A stretch of 64,000 nt of DNA from Candidatus Barnesiella excrementavium (GTDB lineage Bacteria > Bacteroidota > Bacteroidia > Bacteroidales > Barnesiellaceae). Of the stretch, positions 40,473-49,459 are shown in pieces. Positions within the stretch are counted from its first letter, which is position 1; each line of letters starts with the position of its first letter. The position numbers and the translations under genes were made by a program. The notes under the pieces are model-generated. The model was not told the DNA's origin. It searched no databases and saw only the letters and a list, made by a program, of their open reading frames with translations. The DNA is taken from contig DXDM01000022.1 of the NCBI GenBank assembly GCA_019115485.1, positions 1 to 64,000 on the forward strand. Reading direction: 5' to 3'.

Positions 40473-41522
40473 ATGTTGAAGGCGAGCTACACCCCCTATA
40501 CCCTGCACTTCAAGGTACCGAGCGGGACTTCGCGCGGTATCCTCACCGACAAGGAGACTTATCTGGTGCGGGTGTGGGACGATGCCGCCCCCGACCGGTT
40601 CGGGGTGGGCGAATGTGCGCTGTTCAGAGGGCTCGGAGCCGATGACCGGCCCGAGTATGAGAGCGTGCTGCAACAGGTGTGTCGCGAGATTGACCGTTAC
40701 GACAGCCTCGACCTTGTGCCGTGGAGCTCTATCCGCTTTGGCGTGGAGACGGCTCTGCTCGATTGGCGGCATGGCGGTCGGCGGGTGGTCTACCCGTCGG
40801 CCTTTGCCGACGGGCAGCGGGGCATCACCATCAACGGGTTGATATGGATGGGCGACAAGCACACCATGGCGGCCCGCATCGAGGAGAAGCTGGCGGCCGG
40901 TTTCTCGTGCATCAAGTTGAAGATAGGAGCCATCGACTTTGACGACGAGTGCGACCTGCTCGCCTTTATCCGCCGGCGGTATCCCCGTGAGGTTATCGAA
41001 CTGCGGGTCGATGCCAACGGTGCTTTCGCGCCCGACCGGGCGTTGGAGTACCTGAAACGGCTGTCGGACTATGACCTCCACTCCATCGAACAGCCCATAC
41101 GGGCCGGTCAATGGGAGGCGATGGCCCGGCTGTGCGAGACTTCGCCCCTGCCGATTGCGCTCGACGAGGAGCTGATCGGGGTGAACGGTGCCGCCGAAAA
41201 GCGTGTGTTGCTGGAAACCGTCGCTCCGCAGTACGTGGTGTTGAAACCCTCGCTCGTCGGGGGCTTCACGGGCACGCAGGAGTGGATTGATGCTGCCCGT
41301 GTCACCGGGGCGGGGTGGTGGATTACCTCGGCTTTGGAGTCGAACGTGGGGCTGAATGCGATTGCCCAGTTTACCGCCACCCTTCCCGTGGAGATGCCGC
41401 AGGGGTTGGGAACAGGCGCACTCTATACCAACAATATTCCGTCGCCGCTCGAACAGGTGGGTGAACAGTTGCTTTACAACCCGGGCAAGGCGTGGAATTT
41501 TTCGGGACTGTCATGGAGATAA
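40473..41522 (+). CDS. menC: o-Succinylbenzoate synthase
   Basis: ATG 40473 directly after menB is taken as start (349 residues); the track's 40320 start lies inside menB. Enolase-superfamily residues are visible: the KLK pair in CIKLKIGAI, metal ligands in LRVDANGAF, SIEQPI and LDEEL, and the final Lys in VLKPSLVGG. It dehydrates SHCHC to o-succinylbenzoate. It overlaps menE by 10 bases. Confidence 0.94.
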   Translation: MLKASYTPYTLHFKVPSGTSRGILTDKETYLVRVWDDAAPDRFGVGECALFRGLGADDRPEYESVLQQVCREIDRYDSLDLVPWSSIRFGVETALLDWRHGGRRVVYPSAFADGQRGITINGLIWMGDKHTMAARIEEKLAAGFSCIKLKIGAIDFDDECDLLAFIRRRYPREVIELRVDANGAFAPDRALEYLKRLSDYDLHSIEQPIRAGQWEAMARLCETSPLPIALDEELIGVNGAAEKRVLLETVAPQYVVLKPSLVGGFTGTQEWIDAARVTGAGWWITSALESNVGLNAIAQFTATLPVEMPQGLGTGALYTNNIPSPLEQVGEQLLYNPGKAWNFSGLSWR

Positions 41523-42535
41523 CCCTCAATCATCGTTTGTGCCGCACCCGCGAAGAGGTGCTGGCGGTTGCCACGCCACAGGTAGCCGACTTTCTCGACG
41601 AATGGCATTCGTCGGCCGATTTTGTGTGGGGGCATACCTCGGGTTCGACCGGGGCCCCCAAGCCGATAAAGCTGTTGAAACACGACATGGAGGAGTCGGC
41701 CCGGCTCACGGTCGACTATTTCGGACTTGCGGCCGGAACGACGATGCTGTTGTGCCTCTCGCCCGACTACATAGCCGGCAAGATGATGATTGTGCGGGCC
41801 CTTCTGTCGGGAGCCGATTTGCTGGTCGTGTCGCCGTCGAGCCGTCCGTTGGCGTCGGTCGACGAGCGGGTCGATTTTGCCGCGATGGTACCGGCACAGG
41901 TTGTCGAGTCGTTGCGCGACGATGCGCAGCGCGGGAGGTTGGCCCGGGTGGGAGCCCTTATTGTCGGCGGGGCACCGCTTCCGCCAGTGGCCGAAGAGCG
42001 GTTGTCCAACTTGCCCGTTCGTTCCTACGCTACCTATGGCATGACCGAGACGGTGTCGCACGTGGCTCTGCGTCGTATCGGCGACCCCACGATGACCTAT
42101 CGGGCTCTCGGACAGATTACCTTTTCGGCCGACAACCGGGACTGTCTGGTCATTCACACCCCCCATTTTGCCGTCAAGGAGTTGGTCACCAACGATGTGG
42201 TAGAGTTGATTGACAAGTACAGCTTCCGATGGATTGGACGATACGACCATGTGATTAACAGCGGGGGCGTCAAGGTCTTTCCCGAACGGATTGAGCAGCA
42301 GATAGCCTCCCTATTTACCCGTCGTTTCTTTGTCGCCGCTTGCGCCGACGAAAAGTGGGGCGAGTGTGTGGCGCTGGCCATCGAAGGCGACCCTTTGTCG
42401 GCAACCGACGAGGCCGCTTTGCTTGCTCGCATTCGGGAGCGGGTAGGGCGCTATGAGGTACCTCGGCGGCTCTTTTATTTGCCGACGTTTGCCGAAACCT
42501 CGTCGGGCAAGGTAATCCGTTGGTTACCCGGATAG
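41513..42535 (+). CDS. menE: o-Succinylbenzoate-CoA ligase
   Basis: ATG 41513 (MEITLNHRLCR, 340 residues) is preferred; it overlaps the menC stop. The adenylate-forming motifs are HTSGSTGAPKPIKL and YGMTETVSHVAL, and the C-terminal Lys is in TSSGKVIRW. At 340 residues it is shorter than the roughly 450-480 of Escherichia coli MenE, a compact form usual in Bacteroidota. It activates o-succinylbenzoate with CoA for MenB. menA and the thioesterase are not in the window. Confidence 0.92.
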   Translation: MEITLNHRLCRTREEVLAVATPQVADFLDEWHSSADFVWGHTSGSTGAPKPIKLLKHDMEESARLTVDYFGLAAGTTMLLCLSPDYIAGKMMIVRALLSGADLLVVSPSSRPLASVDERVDFAAMVPAQVVESLRDDAQRGRLARVGALIVGGAPLPPVAEERLSNLPVRSYATYGMTETVSHVALRRIGDPTMTYRALGQITFSADNRDCLVIHTPHFAVKELVTNDVVELIDKYSFRWIGRYDHVINSGGVKVFPERIEQQIASLFTRRFFVAACADEKWGECVALAIEGDPLSATDEAALLARIRERVGRYEVPRRLFYLPTFAETSSGKVIRWLPG

Positions 42536-42562
42536 GCGTTTTGATAAGATAAGTATAAAGGG

Positions 42563-42601
42563 ACAAGCCGCTCTCCTCCTTTCGGACCGACAGCGGCTTG
42601 T
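42563..42601. terminator. Shared hairpin between menE and the Crp/Fnr gene
   Basis: A 10-bp perfect stem ACAAGCCGCT/AGCGGCTTGT sits between two convergent genes. T-runs on both sides are weak, so its strength as a terminator is uncertain. Confidence 0.5.
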
Positions 42602-42631
42602 ATAATAATATGGGGGAAGATTGTGAACGGA

Positions 42632-43333
42632 TTATCCGAATTTGCTGATTTTGCGCAGTCGCTCCTCGTCGATGATTTGAATGCGTCGGCCGTCGACGGT
42701 GATAATCTTTTCGTTGGTAAAGCTCGACAGGGTGCGAATGGCGTTCGAGGTGGTCATGTTCGAGAGGTTGGCCAGGTCTTCCCGGGCCATGTAGATGTTG
42801 AGGGTGAGCCCGTCTTCCTCGACACCGTAGTTCTCTTTGAGTACCAGCAGCGACTCGGCCAGCCGGCCCCGAATGTGTTTTTGGGTGAGGTTTACCGTGC
42901 GGGCGTCCGAGATACCCAGGTCGTTGGAGAGCTCCTTGATGAAGAACCAGGCCAGCCCGTTGTTCTTGCGGATATACTCCTCGACCAGCGGCATGGGCAA
43001 GGATCCTACCGTCGAACTTTCGATGGCGGCAGCGGCCGTCACGTAGGGCTCGCGCGAGAAATAGGCCCGGTAGCCGAAATATTGTACCGGACGAATCAGG
43101 CGAATGATTTGACTGCGACCTCCCACACCGTCTTTGTAGATTTTGACTTTCCCTTTCAGCAAGCACATGAGTTGCGAGGGATTCTCTCCTTCGCTGTAAA
43201 TGATTTCGTTTTTCTTGAAATTCTGAATTTTGAAATTCTCGGCAATCGTGCGTTTCTCTTCGTTTTCGAGCAACGCCCAAAAATCAGACATCTCTTTTTG
43301 CAGGATAGACTCTAATGTGCTTTTCTTGACCAT
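42632..43333 (-). CDS. Crp/Fnr-family transcriptional regulator
   Basis: The 233 residues contain an N-terminal cyclic-nucleotide-binding-like domain (about 35-145: IIYSEGENPSQLMCLLKGKVKIY). A long dimer helix follows, then a C-terminal winged helix (about 160-230) with MAREDLANLSNMTTSNAIRTL as the recognition helix region. There are no clustered cysteines for an Fnr-type iron-sulfur centre. The ligand is unknown. It is monocistronic, convergent with the menaquinone operon. Confidence 0.88.
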   Translation of the reverse strand: MVKKSTLESILQKEMSDFWALLENEEKRTIAENFKIQNFKKNEIIYSEGENPSQLMCLLKGKVKIYKDGVGGRSQIIRLIRPVQYFGYRAYFSREPYVTAAAAIESSTVGSLPMPLVEEYIRKNNGLAWFFIKELSNDLGISDARTVNLTQKHIRGRLAESLLVLKENYGVEEDGLTLNIYMAREDLANLSNMTTSNAIRTLSSFTNEKIITVDGRRIQIIDEERLRKISKFG

Positions 43334-43359
43334 TTGCCTTATAGCTATGTTTTACAGCA

Positions 43360-43367
43360 CAAAAATA
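43360..43367 (-). promoter_or_regulatory. -7 promoter element of the Crp/Fnr gene
   Basis: TATTTTTG on the minus strand, 26 bases before the ATG, matches TAnnTTTG. A -33 element is not clear. Confidence 0.4.
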
Positions 43368-43442
43368 GGCAAAAAATTGATATATTGTCTATTAAAAGAG
43401 TGAAAACATTTGTTTTTTATAATAAATCGAGAGTTATAACTA

Positions 43443-43479
43443 TAAAAAAATAAGGAGAAAGATTTAATTCTTTCTCCTT
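43443..43479 (-). terminator. Terminator of ftsK-lolA-trxB
   Basis: An 11-bp perfect stem AAGGAGAAAGA/TCTTTCTCCTT with a short loop is followed on the minus strand by ATTTTTTTAT. It lies 28 bases after the trxB stop. Confidence 0.85.
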
Positions 43480-43506
43480 TTGAGCTGCTCGGTCAAAAAA
43501 CGTTTT

Positions 43507-44454
43507 TCATAACTTGTTGTTGGCGAGGTATCGTTCGGCATCGATGGCAGCCTTACACCCCGAGGCGGCAGCCGTGATGGCCTGGCGGTAGCGGGGATCG
43601 GCCACGTCGCCGGCGGCAAATACACCGGGCACGTTGGTGGCCGTCGTGTAGGGGTCGGTCACGATGTAGCCGTTTTCGTCGAGGTCGATTGAGCCTTTGA
43701 ATATGTCGGTGTTGGGCTTGTGACCGATGGCCAGGAAGAAGCCGTCGATAGCCAGGTCGTAGCGCTCTTCGTGGTCGGTATCCTTTCCTTTGACCAGATG
43801 CACTCCTTCCACGCCGTTCTCACCGAACAGGCCTTCGGCCTGGGTCTCGAACAGGATTTCGATGTTGGGGTTCTCGATGACCCGCTGCTGCATGATGTTG
43901 GAGGCTCGCAGGAAGGTTTTGCGTACAATCAGATAGACTTTCGAGGCGAGGTGTGACAGATATTCGGCCTCTTCGCAGGCAGTGTCGCCGCCACCTACTA
44001 CGGCTACAATCTTCTTGCGGTAGAAGAATCCGTCGCACGTGGCGCAGGCCGATACACCCATGCCGGCATACTTGGCTTCGTCGGGGAGACCCAGATACTT
44101 GGCCGAGGCTCCGGTCGAGATGATGACGGTGTCGGCTTCGACCACCTTTTCGCCCTCGATGGTAATGCGGTAGGGGTGGGCCGCGAAGTCGGCGGCGGTG
44201 GCGATACCTCGGCGAATGTCGGTACCGAACCGGGCGGCCTGTTTCTTCAAGTCCTCCATCATGTCAAGACCCGATCGGCCATCGGGATACCCGGGGAAAT
44301 TTTCTACTTCGCTGGTCGTCGTGAGCTGACCACCGGGTTGCATGCCCTCGTAGAGGACCGGTGAGAGGTTGGCCCGTGCGGCATAGATGGCTGCCGTGTA
44401 ACCGGCGGGGCCGGAACCGATGATAAGGCAACGGATATGTTCGTTCTGTTCCAT
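43507..44454 (-). CDS. trxB: Thioredoxin-disulfide reductase
   Basis: The 315 residues show the FAD motif GSGPAGYTAAIYAARA, the redox-active CATCDG, the NADPH motif VVGGGDTACEEA and a C-terminal GVFAAGDVAD. It transfers electrons from NADPH to thioredoxin in the cytoplasm. It is the last gene of ftsK-lolA-trxB, 28 bases after lolA. Confidence 0.96.
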   Translation of the reverse strand: MEQNEHIRCLIIGSGPAGYTAAIYAARANLSPVLYEGMQPGGQLTTTSEVENFPGYPDGRSGLDMMEDLKKQAARFGTDIRRGIATAADFAAHPYRITIEGEKVVEADTVIISTGASAKYLGLPDEAKYAGMGVSACATCDGFFYRKKIVAVVGGGDTACEEAEYLSHLASKVYLIVRKTFLRASNIMQQRVIENPNIEILFETQAEGLFGENGVEGVHLVKGKDTDHEERYDLAIDGFFLAIGHKPNTDIFKGSIDLDENGYIVTDPYTTATNVPGVFAAGDVADPRYRQAITAAASGCKAAIDAERYLANNKL

Positions 44455-44482
44455 AGCTTTTTTCTATTTTAGAGGTGAATAA

Positions 44483-45124
44483 TTAGCGTAAATCGATCAC
44501 TTCGGCATGGGGGTACTGCTTCTTGTCGAAAACAAAGGTGGCGTCGGGAAAGTTCTGCCCGGCGGTATATTTCGACAGCACGATGGTGCTGTGGGTACGG
44601 TCGCTGTAATGGAGCTGGAACGACTGAGGGGTCCACGACGAAGCGTTGACGGTGATGACTACCCGGTCGATGTTCGTCCCCTTCTTCTTGGGGGTGAGCT
44701 CAGCCACACGCAACTGGCTGTTTTTCGATTTCAGTGCCTTGACAGTGAAGTTCTGTTTGTAGGTATTGATGAGAATATAGGGGTTGATGCTGGCTACTTC
44801 GTCGGCGGTGGGTTCGGTGAGGTTCACCTCTTGGGTTGAAGCCACGTAGGCCCATTGCAACTGGCCGTTGTACCACACGGTCATGGAGGGAGTTTTCCAG
44901 TAGAATTTATCTCCTGCGAGTTTGATGGTTCCGGTCTGTTTGTCGACCGGCTCGTTCAAGGCGTTGTAGAGAGTCAGGGTGAAGTGGGCCGACAGGTCGC
45001 CCGAGTGGCGGAATTTCTCCACCACCTTGTCGAGTGCGGCCGTACCGCTTTGAGCCTGAGCTGCCTCGGAGCAGGTCAAGACGAGGAGTGCGGCGATGAG
45101 TAGAAGAATACGGTTGATTTTCAT
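44483..45124 (-). CDS. lolA: LolA-like outer membrane lipoprotein carrier
   Basis: The 213 residues start with a signal peptide ending at EAAQAQ. The rest is a single LolA fold: LSAHFTLTLYN, GTIKLAGDKFYWKTPSM and TVWYNGQLQWAY. It should shuttle lipoproteins across the periplasm. Its ATG overlaps the ftsK stop as ATGA (4 bases), so translation is coupled. LolB is generally missing in this phylum, so the receptor is unknown. Confidence 0.88.
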   Translation of the reverse strand: MKINRILLLIAALLVLTCSEAAQAQSGTAALDKVVEKFRHSGDLSAHFTLTLYNALNEPVDKQTGTIKLAGDKFYWKTPSMTVWYNGQLQWAYVASTQEVNLTEPTADEVASINPYILINTYKQNFTVKALKSKNSQLRVAELTPKKKGTNIDRVVITVNASSWTPQSFQLHYSDRTHSTIVLSKYTAGQNFPDATFVFDKKQYPHAEVIDLR

Positions 45125-47682
45125 TTCATTAATTCCAATTTGTTTTCAAGGGCCATGATGTCCGATATCAATACCTGGCGCGGTTTGCCCCCCTCGCTCG
45201 GACCCACGATGCCGGCGGCTTCGAGCTGGTCCATCAATCGGCCGGCCCGGTTGTAGCCGATGGAGTAGCGCCGTTGCAGCGAGGAGGTCGAGGCCTGTCC
45301 CGAGACGACAATCATCTTGGCGGCCTCTTCAAAGAGGGGGTCGCGATTGGCGATGTCGTTACTGCTGCCCGTGTCGTTGTCGGCATTCTTGTATTCGGGC
45401 AGTTCGTAGGCTTCGGGGTATCCCTGTTGTTTGCTGATGTAGTCGCAGATGCGTTTCACCTCGGGCGTGTCGATGAAGGCACACTGGATACGCTTCAATT
45501 CACCCCCTTCGGTGAAGAGCATGTCGCCCCGGCCGATGAGCTGGTTGGCACCGGGTGCGTCGAGAATGGTGCGCGAGTCGACCATCTGCATCACCCGGAA
45601 GGCGATACGGGCCGGGAAGTTGGCCTTGATGTTACCCGTGATGACCGTTGTCGAGGGGCGTTGGGTGGCGATGACCATGTGGATACCCACGGCCCGGGCC
45701 TTTTGGGCGATACGGGCGATAGGCATTTCGACATCGCGCCCGGCCATCATGATGAGGTCGGCAAACTCGTCGATGACCACTACGATATAGGGCATGAACT
45801 TGTGTCCGTTGTTGGGGTTGAGCCGGCGGTGGATAAACTCCTCGTTGTACTCCTTGATGGTTCTCACGTTGGCCTTGGCCAGCAGGGCGTAGCGGTTGTC
45901 CATCTCGATACAGAGCGAGTTGAGGGTAGCGATAACCTTGTCGCTGTCGGTGATGACCGCCTTCTCGGCATCGGGGAGCTTGGCCATGAAGTGCCGTTCG
46001 ATGGACGAGTAGATGCTGAACTCGACCATCTTGGGGTCGACCAGCACGAATTTAAGTTGGGCCGGGTGCTTCTTGTAGAGCAGCGAGGTGATGATGGCAT
46101 TCAGCCCTACCGACTTGCCTTGACCCGTAGCACCGGCTACCAGAATGTGGGGCATCTTGCAGAGGTCGGCAATGAACACCTCGTTGGTGATGCTTTTGCC
46201 CAGTGCCAGCGGCAACTCGTATTTGCATTCCTGGAACTTGCGCGAGGCGAGTACCGAGTACATCGAGACCATCTTGGGGTCTTTGTTGGGCACCTCGATA
46301 CCCACCGTTCCCTTGCCGGGAATGGGGGCGATGATGCGGATACCCAGTGCCGAGAGGCTGAGGGCGATATCGTTTTCGAGGCTTTTGATGCGGGCGATGC
46401 GCACGCCGGCCTCGGGTTTGATTTCGTAGAGGGTGACGGTGGGGCCCACGGTGGCCGTGATGGAGCTGATGCCGATGTTGTAGTTTTTCAGCGTCTCGGT
46501 GATGAGCTTCTTGTTGGCCGCCTGTTCCTCCATGTTGATTTCGACCTCGCTGCTCTCGCGCTTGTCGAGCAGGTCGAAGGTGGGCCGCTTGTAGTGCGAC
46601 AGGTCTTTGGTGGGGTCGTAGTCCTCCATGGGAGCCGCCTGTGTAGCCAGCTCCTCGGTCTCGGCCGTTTCGATGACAAACGAGGGGTCGCCCGTGTCGA
46701 TGGTCATACGTTTGGTCTCTTCGTGGTCGTGAGGGGTATTCCCCTGTATCTCCTCGGGGGTAGGTATGGGCTCTACCGGAGCATCGAGAAATTCGGGCAT
46801 CGTGTCGGCCGGCTCCTCGTCGAAGCGGGTAGTGCTTGTGTCGTTTGTGTCGGCAGGCTCCTCGTCGGTCTCTTCGGGAGTCCCTTCCGGCTCTGCGGTT
46901 TGTCGAGCCTGTGCTTCCGGTTCGTCGGTCGTTTCGATTTCCTCGTCATGCCCTTGATTCTCTTCTGCTATTTTGGAGGCCTTGTGTTTGATGGCCTGTA
47001 TGGCCCGGCCGGTGAGGTTGACTGAGGAGGCCCGGCGTATGTAGTCGATGGTCTTGTAACTGAGGTGCACCAGCAGAATGATGGTGAGGACAGCGATGAG
47101 CAGGGCCGTGCCCCACGGTCCTATCCAGGCGTTGAGCCATTGGGTGGCATAGTAGCCGTGGTAGCCTCCCAGGTACAGGAACGTGTGGTTGTAGCTGTGC
47201 AGGAAGATGAAGCCGAAGAAGAGCGAGAGTACGATAATGGAGAGGGCGCAACTGATGGTGAAACGTATCATGCGCGTGTGCGACACCTTGATGAAGCGGC
47301 GCCCTACCACGTAAAGCCACAGTGCCACGATGAAGGCCGAGATGCCCATCCAGCGATTAATCATGAGGTTGGAGAGGTAGGCACCGAAAGCCCCCGTCCA
47401 GTTCTGTATATCGTTGCTTATCGACGAGAGTTCGCCTACCGACAGGTTTTCGATTTTGCTCTGGTCGGCGCTCCCGGTGAAGAAAAACGAGATGAACGAG
47501 ATGGTGAGATAGAGCGAGAAAATAATGAGAATCACCCCCGTGATGAAACTTGCCTGTTCGTTCTTGAACAAGCCTTTGCGGGGTTTCTCCTCTCCTTGCG
47601 ATACTTCCTGAGTGGTTTCCTTGGGAGCACTCTCTTCGGGTTGTGTCGCTTTTATTTTGGTTTCTTCTTGGTCCTTGGGCAT
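45121..47682 (-). CDS. ftsK: FtsK/SpoIIIE DNA translocase
   Basis: The start is ATG 47682 (MPKDQEETK, 853 residues); the track's 47775 start lies in promoter repeats. Four membrane segments occupy about residues 45-215, followed by an acidic Glu/Thr/Pro-rich linker (about 230-350). The motor domain has Walker A AGATGQGKSVGL and Walker B IVVVIDEFADLIM. A C-terminal gamma winged helix (about 790-853: LQRRYSIGYNRAGRLMDQLE) reads polar DNA sites. It moves DNA at the division septum and acts in dimer resolution. It heads the ftsK-lolA-trxB operon. Confidence 0.96.
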   Translation of the reverse strand: MPKDQEETKIKATQPEESAPKETTQEVSQGEEKPRKGLFKNEQASFITGVILIIFSLYLTISFISFFFTGSADQSKIENLSVGELSSISNDIQNWTGAFGAYLSNLMINRWMGISAFIVALWLYVVGRRFIKVSHTRMIRFTISCALSIIVLSLFFGFIFLHSYNHTFLYLGGYHGYYATQWLNAWIGPWGTALLIAVLTIILLVHLSYKTIDYIRRASSVNLTGRAIQAIKHKASKIAEENQGHDEEIETTDEPEAQARQTAEPEGTPEETDEEPADTNDTSTTRFDEEPADTMPEFLDAPVEPIPTPEEIQGNTPHDHEETKRMTIDTGDPSFVIETAETEELATQAAPMEDYDPTKDLSHYKRPTFDLLDKRESSEVEINMEEQAANKKLITETLKNYNIGISSITATVGPTVTLYEIKPEAGVRIARIKSLENDIALSLSALGIRIIAPIPGKGTVGIEVPNKDPKMVSMYSVLASRKFQECKYELPLALGKSITNEVFIADLCKMPHILVAGATGQGKSVGLNAIITSLLYKKHPAQLKFVLVDPKMVEFSIYSSIERHFMAKLPDAEKAVITDSDKVIATLNSLCIEMDNRYALLAKANVRTIKEYNEEFIHRRLNPNNGHKFMPYIVVVIDEFADLIMMAGRDVEMPIARIAQKARAVGIHMVIATQRPSTTVITGNIKANFPARIAFRVMQMVDSRTILDAPGANQLIGRGDMLFTEGGELKRIQCAFIDTPEVKRICDYISKQQGYPEAYELPEYKNADNDTGSSNDIANRDPLFEEAAKMIVVSGQASTSSLQRRYSIGYNRAGRLMDQLEAAGIVGPSEGGKPRQVLISDIMALENKLELMK

Positions 47683-47716
47683 ATTGGGAATAAATGATAT
47701 AATAAACAAATTACTA

Positions 47717-47748
47717 CAAAGATAGTGAAAGGCGAGAGCAGTGGCAAA
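47717..47748 (-). promoter_or_regulatory. ftsK promoter P1 (proximal repeat unit)
   Basis: On the minus strand TTTG-N20-TATCTTTG is a perfect Bacteroidota consensus, ending 34 bases before the ftsK ATG. Confidence 0.8.
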
Positions 47749-47799
47749 CGAAAACAAAGTTTTCAGGTTTGACAAGGCCGAGCCGCCTCCTATTTTTTA

Positions 47800-47831
47800 C
47801 AAAGATAGTGAAAGGCGAGCGCAGAGACAAA
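47800..47831 (-). promoter_or_regulatory. ftsK promoter P2 (second repeat unit)
   Basis: TTTG-N20-TATCTTTG is repeated exactly one unit (83 bp) upstream of P1. The third unit keeps TATCTTTG (47883-47890) but has no TTTG at the correct distance. Confidence 0.7.
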
Positions 47832-47977
47832 TGAAAACAAAGTTTTCAATTTGGCCTATGCCGAGCCGCATCTTGTCTTATTCAAAGATAGGGAAAGTCG
47901 TATGTAAAACATGACACGAGCTGATATTTTTACACGGAATCTCCCCCTTGTGTGGAGTTGGCGAGGGAGTGGTGCCC

Positions 47978-49441
47978 CTACGAGTTTTTCCAGAAATAGG
48001 TGGTAAACAGAATCAGTACCGTGAACAGCTCGAGACGACCGATAAGCATGATGAACGAGAGGGTCCACTTGCCTACATCGGGGATAAAGGCGTAGCTTCC
48101 GGTAGGCCCGGTAGCTCCGGCTCCCGGGCCGATGTTACTCAGACACGATAGGGTCGAGCCGAAGGCCTCTTCAATCGAAAGGCCCAAGGCTGTCAGGATA
48201 ATGGAGCCGGCAATGAGAACCATGACATAGACCAGGATAAAGGCCAGAATCTTGGAAACCACCTCGTGCGAAATGGCCTTGCCGTTGACTCGCACCGGCA
48301 TTATGGCATTGGGGTGGATTGCGCGGAAGAACTCGTTGCGTGTGTTCTTGGCGAGTACCACCAACCGGTCTATCTTGGCACCACCGCAGGTCGAACCCGC
48401 ACAGGCTCCGAAGAACATGAGCAGCAGGAACACCGTGGTGAAGAAGGGTCCCCATGCCACATAGTCGCCTACCGTATAGCCTGTGCTGGTGACAACCGTA
48501 ACCACTTGGGCAAGCGATACCCGCAGCGTCTCCTCAAACGAGTCGTTCTGTCCCGTTACATACAGTCCGGCCGTTACCACGAGGGTGGCTCCTATCACGA
48601 TAAAGGTGTACCACCGTGTCTCCTCGTTGGAGAAGAGCCGCTTGAAATCGCCGGTGACGGCCCGATATACCAGGGCAAAATTGATACCGGCAATGAAGGT
48701 AAATATCGTGATGACATAGTCGATGTAGGCCGAATTCCAATAGTTGAGGCTGGCCTGTTTGGTCGAGAATCCACCCGTGGCCATGGTGCTGAATGCATGG
48801 CATACGGCATCGAAAGGCTCCATCGGGCCCAGGCATAGCAGCAGGCAAAGTATGGCGGTGAGCGATACATATACGTACCACAGTTTCTTGGAGGTCTCAC
48901 CGATTTTGGGTTTCAGTTTTTCGTGCGAGATACCCGTCACCTCGGAGTTGAAAAGGAACAATCCACCCTGATGGTTGAGCATGGGGAGTATGGCGATGGT
49001 CAAGAGGATAATACCCATACCACCGATAAGCTGGATAAAGCTGCGCCAGAACAGAATGCCATGAGGCATGGCCTCGACATTCACAATGATGGAGGCGCCG
49101 GTAGTGGTCAAACCCGATACCGATTCAAAGAATGCGTCGGTAATGCTCAGGGGGTTGGGCATGAGGCAGAAGGGCAACATGCCGAAGACCGTGAAAAAGA
49201 ACCATATCGAGGTGACAATCAGGTAGCTTTCGCGTTTGCCCACCTCGTTGCGGACATTCCTGAACAGGTAGAACAAGAGTCCGCCCGTGAAGGCTGTAAT
49301 CAGGGTCGACAGCAGGAAGGCTGTGGCGTCGCCGTTACCGTAGAAGAGGGCGACGAAATAGGGAACGAGCATGAATATCGACTCCATGCACAGCAGCATT
49401 CCGATGAATTTCAGTATGACGCGAACATTGATTTTTGCCAT
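47978..49441 (-). CDS. trkH: TrkH-type potassium uptake channel subunit
   Basis: The 487 residues form a polytopic membrane protein with repeated selectivity-filter regions, for example SGLTTTGASI, STMATGGFST, TSTGYTVGDY and CLSNIGPGAGATG. This is the four-fold MPM repeat of TrkH/KtrB proteins. It imports potassium in complex with TrkA, encoded 18 bases upstream. It is the last gene of the dxs-trkA-trkH unit. Confidence 0.94.
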   Translation of the reverse strand: MAKINVRVILKFIGMLLCMESIFMLVPYFVALFYGNGDATAFLLSTLITAFTGGLLFYLFRNVRNEVGKRESYLIVTSIWFFFTVFGMLPFCLMPNPLSITDAFFESVSGLTTTGASIIVNVEAMPHGILFWRSFIQLIGGMGIILLTIAILPMLNHQGGLFLFNSEVTGISHEKLKPKIGETSKKLWYVYVSLTAILCLLLCLGPMEPFDAVCHAFSTMATGGFSTKQASLNYWNSAYIDYVITIFTFIAGINFALVYRAVTGDFKRLFSNEETRWYTFIVIGATLVVTAGLYVTGQNDSFEETLRVSLAQVVTVVTSTGYTVGDYVAWGPFFTTVFLLLMFFGACAGSTCGGAKIDRLVVLAKNTRNEFFRAIHPNAIMPVRVNGKAISHEVVSKILAFILVYVMVLIAGSIILTALGLSIEEAFGSTLSCLSNIGPGAGATGPTGSYAFIPDVGKWTLSFIMLIGRLELFTVLILFTTYFWKNS

Positions 49442-49459
49442 ATTCTTCTTTTCCCTCTC

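Larger units (their letters stand above)
47715..47900 (-). repeat. 83-bp tandem repeat carrying promoters upstream of ftsK
   Basis: Two full units, 47715-47797 and 47798-47880, and a partial third from 47881 share phase: CAAAGATA occurs at 47717, 47800 and 47883, exactly 83 apart. Each full unit also holds GAAAACAAAGTTTTC (an inverted repeat) and GCCGAGCCGC. The rest of the 47683-47977 gap has no reading frame. Confidence 0.85.

Noticed and set aside
45274-47025. 583-codon plus-strand frame
   Set aside because: Antisense to ftsK; low-complexity Gly/Val/Asp translation with no motif.
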